From Saprospiraceae bacterium (GTDB lineage: Bacteria > Bacteroidota > Bacteroidia > Chitinophagales > Saprospiraceae), in contig JADJWN010000013.1 of NCBI GenBank assembly GCA_016716335.1, forward strand, positions 1 through 64,000: a DNA stretch of 64,000 nt, written 5' to 3'. The notes under the pieces are model-generated. The model worked only from the letters and a program-made list of their open reading frames with translations, was not told the origin of the DNA and did not search any database. Below, in pieces: positions 57,252-64,000 of the stretch. The translations under genes were made by a program, and so were the position numbers. How positions within the stretch are numbered: the stretch's first letter is position 1; the number at the start of each line of letters is the position of its first letter.

Positions 57252-57800
57252 ATGTCATTGGAAAAAGTATATCTTGGAGGTGGTTGTTTCTGGTGTCTGG
57301 AGGCCGTATATCAGCAGGTTGCAGGTGTACAGTCCGTAGTGTCGGGATATATGGGAGGACATATCAAGAATCCATGCTATCGCGAAGTCTGTACCGGTAT
57401 GACAGGACATGCTGAGGTGGTGGAGATTGTCTTTGATGCAGATATTATCAGTTTTGAGGATATTCTTGAAATTTTCTGGAATATTCACGATCCAACTACG
57501 CTCAACAGACAAGGGGCAGATAAAGGCACACAATACAGATCCGTAGTTTTTTGTACCACTGATATACAATTGCAGAAGGCAGTAAGATCAAAGCAGGAAA
57601 CCGGGCAATCATTGTGGGCTGATCCAATTGTTACTGAAATCAAACCCGCAGAAGTATTTTATCCGGCTGAAGATTATCATCAGAATTATTTCAATGACCA
57701 TCCGGAGCAATCGTATTGCTCTATTGTGATAGCACCTAAAATTTTGAAATTCAGAAAACAATTCAGCGATAAACTCAATATATTAAAGCATGAGCAATAA
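57252..57800 (+). CDS. msrA: Peptide-methionine (S)-S-oxide reductase
   Basis: The 182-residue repair enzyme has the catalytic motif GGGCFWCLEAVYQQVAGV near the N-terminus, GYMGGHIKNPCYREVCTGMT and YHQNYFNDHP further on. It reduces methionine-S-sulfoxide in proteins. The 3' end overlaps msrB by 11 bp, and a peroxidase gene diverges upstream, so the three genes together form an oxidative-stress cluster. The ATG follows a run of As. Confidence 0.95.
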   Translation: MSLEKVYLGGGCFWCLEAVYQQVAGVQSVVSGYMGGHIKNPCYREVCTGMTGHAEVVEIVFDADIISFEDILEIFWNIHDPTTLNRQGADKGTQYRSVVFCTTDIQLQKAVRSKQETGQSLWADPIVTEIKPAEVFYPAEDYHQNYFNDHPEQSYCSIVIAPKILKFRKQFSDKLNILKHEQ

Positions 57801-58160
57801 TTACAATCCTCTTACCCTGAAGAAGAATACGTGATTGTCCACAAGGGCACTGAGCGTCCTTTTACGGGTGAATACGATAAATTTTATGAGCCAGGCACTT
57901 ATCTGTGTCGCAGGTGTAATGCTCCTTTGTATAAATCAGAATCCAAATTCAACTCCGGCTGTGGCTGGCCGGCTTTTGATGATGAAATCCCCGGAGCTGT
58001 AAAAAGAGTACCCGACAGGGACGGCAGACGCACCGAAATCATCTGTAATCAATGTGGAGGCCATCTCGGACACGTATTCATCGGTGAGCGACTCACACCC
58101 AAAAATACCCGACATTGTGTCAACAGCCTTTCATTGAGGTTTGTACCTCAAGAGACATAA
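57790..58160 (+). CDS. msrB: Peptide-methionine (R)-S-oxide reductase, one-base frameshift near the start
   Basis: The conserved MsrB domain has the zinc pairs CRRC and [14 protein letters not shown] and the catalytic Cys in [11 protein letters not shown]. The ATG at 57790 begins MSNNYNPLT but its frame stops at once. Adding one C to ACCCTG at 57814-57819 gives [16 protein letters not shown], the normal opening, and 123 residues. As read, only a GTG at 57831 gives an open frame of 109 residues without the first 14 codons. It is coupled to msrA and reduces the R epimer. Confidence 0.9.
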
Positions 58161-58180
58161 AGGTATGTAAATCAAATTAT

Positions 58181-60757
58181 TCAGAAATCTACCTTAAATC
58201 TCAGGTTAATCCGTCGCCCGGTCAGATTGTTGGGTAGTGCGTACTCTTCGTTGGTTAGGGTTTTTATCCAGTTGACAGAGGCTTGATTGGCAATTGCCAG
58301 CAGATTGAATGCCTCAATGCTCATCCAGGTACTTCGGGTAAAGCGTAATGGGTGATGAGGTTTTTTATTTTTCCATTCTTCTTTCCATAACTGAAATCCG
58401 AAACCTATGTCAATCCGATGATAGGGTTTGAGTCTGAAGAAGTTTCTGAATTCAAGATTGTCCAGTCTGGGGCCGAATGGCAGTCCGGTACCGACTGAAA
58501 AGTTCATATGTACCTTTACATTTTCATTCCGTCTAAGGTAGTCCTGAAAAAACATATTGAGCGTCATAAGCTGGTCAGTAGGTCTGGGTACGGTACTGAC
58601 AGATACAGGTACCCGCACCGAATCAATCACGGCAAATCTTTTATGATCAATCCCATAAATCCGCTCCCTTGCTGTCAGAAAGGAAAGATTGATCCAGGAC
58701 TCTGATCCGGGAACAAACTCACCGTTTATCCTGAAGTCCCACCCCAATATATAACCCTCTGAATTGTTTTCACCTGCATATCTTATACGCACATTATCAA
58801 TTTCATAGGATACCATATCTGTGAGACGCTTGTAATAAACTTCTGAGATGATCCTGAAAGGACGGTTGCTGATCTTTTCCCAGGTAAAATCATGACTTAA
58901 TCCGGCCACCAGATGAACGGATTTTTGCGACCTCAGCTCTGTATTCACCGTGCCATCAGGCCGACGCAACTCTCTGTAGAAGGGCAATTGATTGTAAACT
59001 CCCCCTGCAAGCTTGAATGAAAAGTCCCTTTTCCATGACAGTGGTTTGTATAAAAACTGAACTCTCGGACTGAAAAGCAACTCCCGGTTCATACTCCGGT
59101 AGGAACTGCGGATTCCGGCGGTAATCTTAAATTCGTTTCTTTCATTATTCAGGCTCCAGCTATCCTGAAAAAAACCTGTAAGTCTCGTGTTTTCCAGTAT
59201 GTTTTGGGATTTGATCACTGAAGCCAGATTTACTTCTGTGCCGGTATAAGGAAGTGAATATCCGGCCGAATCAATCCGCTCCCATTCATTGAGTTTATCA
59301 TCAAAATACTCTGTCTGGAATTTCAATCCCCATTGGATGAAGTGGAGGGATTTTTGGGACGAGGTACCGTCATTAGCATGCAATTCTATTCCACCTTTAT
59401 GTTCTACATTATAGACGGTATTGAACAGATAGTTTCTGGCATAAATGTGCTGCGTACCGGTACCGAGTACGGCTATTTCCTGACCTGTGTTTTCTCCGAT
59501 GGCGGTTTCAATCTGTGATAACCTGTAAAATCCGAGGATATCGAATTTTTCATCCTCCGAAGCCCTGTACATGGATCCTGTCAGCTTGAGGTACAGGGGA
59601 TTTTTCTTCCTTTCCGGCACCAATGTCAGTGATACTCCGGTCATACCGTATCTGAACACATCACTTTCCTGACCTTCAAAAACCGTATTAAGCTCCAGCT
59701 GAAAATCAAATGTTCCTCTTTTGCTTCTGCCGGATGATGGTCTGAAATTGTATTGACTGCCATTGTAGTTGCCTATCCAGCCTATCTGCAGTGTCTTTGT
59801 GATGTCGTAGGTGATATAAGCCTGAAAATCCACAAAATCCGGTACGAATTCGCCTCTGATATCCCCGCTCCCGAGCAGATAAGCGTTGGTCTTATACCGG
59901 GCTCCAGCCAGATACCTCAATTTATTGTAGGCATTGGGACCCAGACGTCGGCTGCCTTCCACATGTGCCGAGGCTCCGAGAAGACTGGCTCCGGCACTTG
60001 CTCTGAACTCTTCAGGTCTTTTATATCGGATATCAAGTACAGAGGACATTTTATCTCCGAATCTCGACTCAAAACCTCCTGAAGAAAACTCCAGGTCTCT
60101 GATGAGATCAATATTGGGAAAACTCAGGCCTTCCTGCTGTCCGCTTCTGATGAGCTGCGGCCGGAATATTTCGAAATCATTCACATAGACCAGATTTTCA
60201 TCATAATTACCGCCTCTTACATTGTATTGTGAGGTAAGTTCTCCTCCCGCTCCCGAGCTCACTCCCAGGGCAATATGCGGCAGGATACTCTCAAAATTAC
60301 CGGAGGCAGTGGGCAGTAATTTCAATTCTGTTACGGCCTCCCTTACCATACCAGCATCTTCTATTTTGCCGGCCCGAACGACGATTTCCAGATCTGAGGC
60401 TTTGGGTACCAGTTTGATATTGATATTTCTGTTCAGCCCCGGTCTTACCGGTTCTACCCAGACACTGCTTTCTGCATAGCCGATTCTGGAAAATACTAGT
60501 TTGACTTTGGTGTCAGCCGGTATTGCAATTTTGTACTGCCCGTTGATATCCGTCTCGGTAGCTTCCGATGAAGCCTCTATATACACAGTGACAAAATCTA
60601 TCCCTTTATTGGTGTCTATATCTCTGACAATCCCAAATACAATGACCGTCTGGGCAGATCCGGTTAATACAAGAGATATTGCAAACATGGCAGACAAGAA
60701 TAATCCTGTCATACCATTACCTGAACGCCTTATAAAGTCAGATCCCTTCAGATTCAT
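58181..60757 (-). CDS. TonB-dependent receptor with a carboxypeptidase-regulatory-like N-terminal domain
   Basis: The 858-residue outer membrane protein has a signal peptide (about residues 17-36, ending GSAQ), a CarboxypepD_reg-like domain (FGIVRDIDTNKGIDFVTVYI), a plug domain (QYNVRGGNYDENLVYVNDFE and SGGFESRFGDKMSSVLDIRY) and a beta-barrel ending in Phe (RINLRFKVDF), the usual barrel signature. It imports a ligand with TonB energy; no SusD partner is next to it, so it is not a classical glycan pair. Its ATG overlaps the rpe stop in ATGA. Confidence 0.92.
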   Translation of the reverse strand: MNLKGSDFIRRSGNGMTGLFLSAMFAISLVLTGSAQTVIVFGIVRDIDTNKGIDFVTVYIEASSEATETDINGQYKIAIPADTKVKLVFSRIGYAESSVWVEPVRPGLNRNINIKLVPKASDLEIVVRAGKIEDAGMVREAVTELKLLPTASGNFESILPHIALGVSSGAGGELTSQYNVRGGNYDENLVYVNDFEIFRPQLIRSGQQEGLSFPNIDLIRDLEFSSGGFESRFGDKMSSVLDIRYKRPEEFRASAGASLLGASAHVEGSRRLGPNAYNKLRYLAGARYKTNAYLLGSGDIRGEFVPDFVDFQAYITYDITKTLQIGWIGNYNGSQYNFRPSSGRSKRGTFDFQLELNTVFEGQESDVFRYGMTGVSLTLVPERKKNPLYLKLTGSMYRASEDEKFDILGFYRLSQIETAIGENTGQEIAVLGTGTQHIYARNYLFNTVYNVEHKGGIELHANDGTSSQKSLHFIQWGLKFQTEYFDDKLNEWERIDSAGYSLPYTGTEVNLASVIKSQNILENTRLTGFFQDSWSLNNERNEFKITAGIRSSYRSMNRELLFSPRVQFLYKPLSWKRDFSFKLAGGVYNQLPFYRELRRPDGTVNTELRSQKSVHLVAGLSHDFTWEKISNRPFRIISEVYYKRLTDMVSYEIDNVRIRYAGENNSEGYILGWDFRINGEFVPGSESWINLSFLTARERIYGIDHKRFAVIDSVRVPVSVSTVPRPTDQLMTLNMFFQDYLRRNENVKVHMNFSVGTGLPFGPRLDNLEFRNFFRLKPYHRIDIGFGFQLWKEEWKNKKPHHPLRFTRSTWMSIEAFNLLAIANQASVNWIKTLTNEEYALPNNLTGRRINLRFKVDF

Positions 60758-61425
60758 GCGTACAGGGTGTGGATTCCGAGATTTTTCAGGTGATAGATGG
60801 TCATCAGGGGATTGTCGGATTTGAATACACTGTTGCCGGCTACCAGCACATCAGCTCCTGCCTGCAGCAATACCTCTGCATTCTGCAGTCCTACGCCTCC
60901 GTCCACTTCAATCAATGTATCCGTATTGTGGGTGATGATCATATTTTTGAGCTGCCTTACTTTTTCGAGCGTACGGTGGATGAATTTCTGACCTCCGAAA
61001 CCCGGATTTACACTCATGATAATAACAAGATCCAGCTCTTCAATCACATCCTCAATTAAGGATACGGAAGTATGAGGATTTAAGGCTACCCCGGCTCCGG
61101 CACCTGTTTCCCGGATTTGTTTCAGTACTCTGTGCAGATGTGTACATGCTTCATAATGCACCGATATATTCGTCGCTCCAGCTTCTCTGAAAATCTCAAT
61201 GTAACGCTCCGGTTTTTCTATCATCAGATGTACATCCAGAGGTTTGGCAGAGTGACTGTGCATCACCTTGACAATATCCGGACCAAATGAGATATTCGGT
61301 ACGAAATTGCCATCCATTACATCTACATGCAGCCAGTCTGCCATGGACTCATTGACCATCTGAATATCTTTGGCAAGGTGGCCAAAATCTGCTGAAAGTA
61401 TAGAAGGTGCTATTTTATGTTTCAT
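60754..61425 (-). CDS. rpe: Ribulose-phosphate 3-epimerase
   Basis: The ATG at 61423-61425 (MKHKIAPSILSADFGHLAKD) gives 223 residues, the family norm. The frame is open for 129 bp more but runs into rimO. TIM-barrel motifs are HVDVMDGNFVPNISFG, LDVHLMIEKPERYI, IIMSVNPGFGGQKF and LIEVDGGV, with the metal-binding His and Asp residues. It interconverts ribulose 5-phosphate and xylulose 5-phosphate. It lies between rimO and the TonB receptor. Confidence 0.95.
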   Translation of the reverse strand: MKHKIAPSILSADFGHLAKDIQMVNESMADWLHVDVMDGNFVPNISFGPDIVKVMHSHSAKPLDVHLMIEKPERYIEIFREAGATNISVHYEACTHLHRVLKQIRETGAGAGVALNPHTSVSLIEDVIEELDLVIIMSVNPGFGGQKFIHRTLEKVRQLKNMIITHNTDTLIEVDGGVGLQNAEVLLQAGADVLVAGNSVFKSDNPLMTIYHLKNLGIHTLYA

Positions 61426-61447
61426 GAGGTGAAATCCACTATTTAGA

Positions 61448-62755
61448 TCAAACGATAATTCCGTATAAATCGTATTCTTCGGCATCTGTAATCCGTACAT
61501 TGGCAAAATCTCCGATCCGGATAAATTGGGTGGCGGCATCCACCAGTACTTCATTATCTACTTCGGGAGAATCAAATTCTGTCCGGCCGATGAAATATCC
61601 TCCCTCTTTTCTGTCAAAAAGTACTTTAAAAACTTTACCGTTTTTTTGCTGATTGTGCTCAAAGGATATTTCCTGCTGAATCTCCATGAGTCTGTTGGCT
61701 CTTTCAGCCTTAACTTCAGCGGGTACATCGTCTTCCATAAGATAAGCAGAGGTGTCTTCTTCATGGGAATACTGGAAAACTCCTACCCTGTCAAAACGCA
61801 TTTCCCGAACGAAATCACACAAATCTTCAAACTCCTCCTCCGTTTCTCCCGGAAATCCCACCAAAAATGTGGTGCGAATGGCAATATCGGGCACTGTATT
61901 TCTGGCATTTTCTATCAGTTTCTTTTGATATTGCCGGGTAGTCTGCCTTTTCATTCTTTCAAGCACCGTATCAGATGCGTGCTGCAATGGAATGTCCAGA
62001 TAATTACATATTTTTGGCTGTTTTGCCATGGTATCCAGAATTTCCATAGGGAACTTACTCGGATAGGCGTAGTGTAATCTGATCCATTCAATTCCTTCAA
62101 CTTCACATAAAGCATCCAGCAACTCAGGCAAAGCCCGCTTTTTGTAAAGATCCAGACCATAGTAAGTGAGTTCCTGTGCTATCAGGATCAGTTCTTTCAC
62201 ACCCATACGAGCCAGATTTTGTGCTTCACGGACGAGTTGTTCGACAGGTTTGCTGATGTGCTTGCCACGCATCAGAGGAATGGCACAAAAGGAGCAGGTA
62301 CGGTTGCAACCCTCGGAAATCTTGAGATAGGCATAGTGTTGAGGAGTGGTAATGCTGCGTTCGCCTATGAGTTCATGCCGGTAATCTGCATTCAGCTTTT
62401 TGAGCAGTGCAGGCAATTCCAGCGTGCCAAACCAGGCATCCACCTCCGGAATTTCCGCTTCCAGATCGTCCCTGTACCTTTGCGAAAGGCATCCGGTAGC
62501 GTAAAGCTTATCAATGCCACCCTGCTTTTTGATTTCAGCGTACTGAAGTATGGTGTTTATGGACTCTTCCTTGGCCAGATCAATGAAACCACAGGTATTG
62601 ACTATGATGATATTCGCCTGATCATTGCTGTCATGCTTCACATCAAAATCATTGGCTTTAAGCTGGGTAATCAGATTTTCTGAATCCACCAGATTTTTAG
62701 AACAGCCCAATGTAATAACGTTTACTTTATCTTGTCGGAGGGTTTTGGTCTTCAT
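61448..62755 (-). CDS. rimO: Ribosomal protein S12 methylthiotransferase RimO
   Basis: The 435-residue radical-SAM protein has the UPF0004 domain (NVITLGCSKNLVDSENLITQ), the radical-SAM cluster EGCNRTCSFCAIPLMRG near residue 150 and a C-terminal TRAM domain (residues 370-435). It adds a methylthio group to an Asp of ribosomal protein S12. The sequence SKNLVDSE separates it from MiaB. A TACTTTTG box at 62778-62785 on the minus strand could be its -7 element. rpe follows 22 bp downstream. Confidence 0.95.
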   Translation of the reverse strand: MKTKTLRQDKVNVITLGCSKNLVDSENLITQLKANDFDVKHDSNDQANIIIVNTCGFIDLAKEESINTILQYAEIKKQGGIDKLYATGCLSQRYRDDLEAEIPEVDAWFGTLELPALLKKLNADYRHELIGERSITTPQHYAYLKISEGCNRTCSFCAIPLMRGKHISKPVEQLVREAQNLARMGVKELILIAQELTYYGLDLYKKRALPELLDALCEVEGIEWIRLHYAYPSKFPMEILDTMAKQPKICNYLDIPLQHASDTVLERMKRQTTRQYQKKLIENARNTVPDIAIRTTFLVGFPGETEEEFEDLCDFVREMRFDRVGVFQYSHEEDTSAYLMEDDVPAEVKAERANRLMEIQQEISFEHNQQKNGKVFKVLFDRKEGGYFIGRTEFDSPEVDNEVLVDAATQFIRIGDFANVRITDAEEYDLYGIIV

Positions 62756-62777
62756 GAAAGAATTTCCTGAACAAACG

Positions 62778-62785
62778 CAAAAGTA
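62778..62785 (-). promoter_or_regulatory. Candidate -7 box of the rimO-rpe-TonB receptor unit
   Basis: TACTTTTG on the minus strand lies 22 bp before the rimO ATG. A TTG is found only 11 or 25 bases further up, so the -33 element is imperfect. Confidence 0.35.
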
Positions 62786-62911
62786 GCTGAATTATTCAAA
62801 TTGAGCACTTCAAATATGAAAATACCTCTTAATCATGGCGTTTGAAGCCTTAGTTAAATACAAGGCATTTTTTATCTGAAAAGACAATCAGGTGATAATT
62901 AAAACAGAGAA

Positions 62912-64000
62912 TCAGGTTTGTATCACCCCCGGGTTGAATTTTTCCACCACACCGTGGTCTGCCATTTCAATGCCGAGCGAAATAAACTCCCGTGTTTTTC
63001 TGGGATCAATGATGGCATCTACCCAAAGTCTTGCTGCAGCGTAATATGGAGTGGTCTGATCATCATACCTTTTCTTGATGGTTTCGTACAATTCCTGTTC
63101 CGCTTTGGGATCCGGTGCTTTTCCTTTGGATTTTAAAGTAGCCACCTGTATCTGAGTGAGTACTCTGGCAGCCTGTGCTCCACCCATCACGGCAATTTTG
63201 GCAGTAGGCCAGGCAACAATAAGACGTGGGTCATAGGCTTTTCCACACATAGCATAATTGCCTGCCCCGTACGAGTTGCCTACTACTACCGAAAACTTGG
63301 GTACTGTGGAATTGGCCACTGCATTGACGAGCTTGGCTCCATCTTTTATAATTCCTCCGTGTTCGGACCTTTTACCTACCATAAATCCGGTGACATCATG
63401 GAAGAAAACCAGCGGAATTTTCTTTTGATTACAATTCATAATAAAGCGGGTGGCCTTATCTGCCGAATCAGAATAAATCACGCCTCCAAACTGCATTTCA
63501 CCGGCAGCATTTCTTACTACCTGTCGCTGATTGGCCACTATACCTACGGACCATCCGTCTATACGGGCATAGGCGCAAATGATGGTTTTGCCATATTCAG
63601 CTTTGTATTGTGTGAGTTCGGAATTATCCACAATGCGTTTGAGCAACTCCAGCGTATCATAAGGCTTGGTAGGATTTTCAGGAAAGATACCGGACACTTC
63701 GTGGGGCGGAAATGCGGGTGGTTCGGATTGGATTCTGTCAAATCCTGCTTTTGGAAAACTGCCCATCTGGCTTACAAGTTTGCGGATGGTGGCCAAACAG
63801 GTGGCATCATCCGGCATTTTGTAATCGGTCACTCCGGAGATCTCACAGTGTGTGGAAGCCCCACCCAGAGTTTCCTGATCCACCTCCTCACCAATAGCGG
63901 CTTTTACAAGGTAAGGACCTGCGAGGAAAATTGAGCCCGTTTTTTCCACTATCAGCGCTTCATCCGACATGATGGGCAGATAAGCACCTCCCGCCACACA
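62912..64000 (-). CDS. Acyl-CoA carboxylase carboxyltransferase (beta) subunit, partial
   Basis: The frame is open to the window edge and holds the C-terminal 362 residues of a biotin-dependent carboxyltransferase, usually 510-550 residues. It starts inside the AGGAYLPIMSDEALIV segment, continues through GSIFLAGPYLVKAAIGEEVD and LGGASTHCEISGVTDY, then the second crotonase domain with IPLVFFHDVTGFMVGKRSEH and GNSYGAGNYAMCGKAYDPRL. Methylcrotonyl-, geranyl- or acetyl/propionyl-CoA carboxylases share these motifs; the GYRG-like surroundings favour the methylcrotonyl type. It makes a malonyl- or glutaconyl-type CoA from biotin-CO2. The 5' end lies outside the window. Confidence 0.9.
   Translation of the reverse strand, partial: CVAGGAYLPIMSDEALIVEKTGSIFLAGPYLVKAAIGEEVDQETLGGASTHCEISGVTDYKMPDDATCLATIRKLVSQMGSFPKAGFDRIQSEPPAFPPHEVSGIFPENPTKPYDTLELLKRIVDNSELTQYKAEYGKTIICAYARIDGWSVGIVANQRQVVRNAAGEMQFGGVIYSDSADKATRFIMNCNQKKIPLVFFHDVTGFMVGKRSEHGGIIKDGAKLVNAVANSTVPKFSVVVGNSYGAGNYAMCGKAYDPRLIVAWPTAKIAVMGGAQAARVLTQIQVATLKSKGKAPDPKAEQELYETIKKRYDDQTTPYYAAARLWVDAIIDPRKTREFISLGIEMADHGVVEKFNPGVIQT

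Noticed and set aside
1..64000. tRNA or rRNA genes
   Set aside because: No T-loop (GGTTCRANNCC) with cloverleaf surroundings and no rRNA words were seen in intergenic DNA; a covariance-model scan would settle it.

Overview
The window reads as a chromosomal segment of a Bacteroidota bacterium, most like the Saprospiria/Chitinophagia lineages. The grounds are a T9SS-type C-terminal sorting domain, SprB-like and PKD repeats, a carboxypeptidase-regulatory TonB receptor, a BNR/Vps10-type propeller protein, promoters of the TTG-N19-22-TAnnTTTG type and no clear Shine-Dalgarno sequences. Gene density is high and no rRNA, tRNA or CRISPR array is visible.

Layout. 0-3 kb: minus-strand molybdenum hydroxylase pair (IorA/IorB-like, IorB cut by the window edge), a MocA-like cofactor nucleotidyltransferase and ferritin. 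3-13.5 kb: a PLP trans-sulfuration enzyme, SecG, alanine dehydrogenase, a PQQ-type sugar dehydrogenase with an in-frame stop, two universal stress proteins, GTP cyclohydrolase I and an M23 peptidase. 13.9-22.6 kb: alaS with three small followers, a DUF4403-like protein and a large Asp-box propeller protein. 22.6-23.5 kb: non-coding tandem hairpin repeats. 23.7-28 kb: an N-acetylglucosamine-kinase-like protein, pfkA, cutA and an OmpA-propeller protein. 28.4-33.8 kb: pstSCAB-phoU followed by overlapping ddl. 34-45.4 kb (minus): a double-AAA CbbX-like ATPase, a Na/Pi cotransporter, two secreted carbohydrate-related proteins and aconitase. 45.5-54.5 kb: a type I restriction-modification locus invaded by repeats. 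54.6-64 kb: eIF1/YciH, a serine hydrolase, a di-haem peroxidase, msrA-msrB, a TonB receptor, rpe, rimO and an acyl-CoA carboxylase beta subunit running off the end.

The most unusual part is 45.5-54.5 kb. In transcription order it reads hsdR - fic - Y1 (RAYT-like) transposase - REP array - hsdM - hsdS - triplicated hsdS tail. HsdR carries an in-frame GIY-YIG nuclease-like domain, appears to lack the ExK part of its own nuclease and has a one-base frameshift. Three-part palindromic units (P1-P2-P3) fill 1.6 kb beside the transposase and recur after hsdS. A separate family of GC-rich micro-palindromes lies in frame inside hsdM and hsdR, at the edges of the segments that differ from the usual protein, and again inside the tandem repeats at 22.7 kb.

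Five genes (ald, the M23 peptidase, hsdR, the peroxidase, msrB) are each broken by one missing or extra base in a run of identical bases. That pattern points more to sequencing or assembly error than to gene decay. All family names come from motif recognition by eye; no database search was run.
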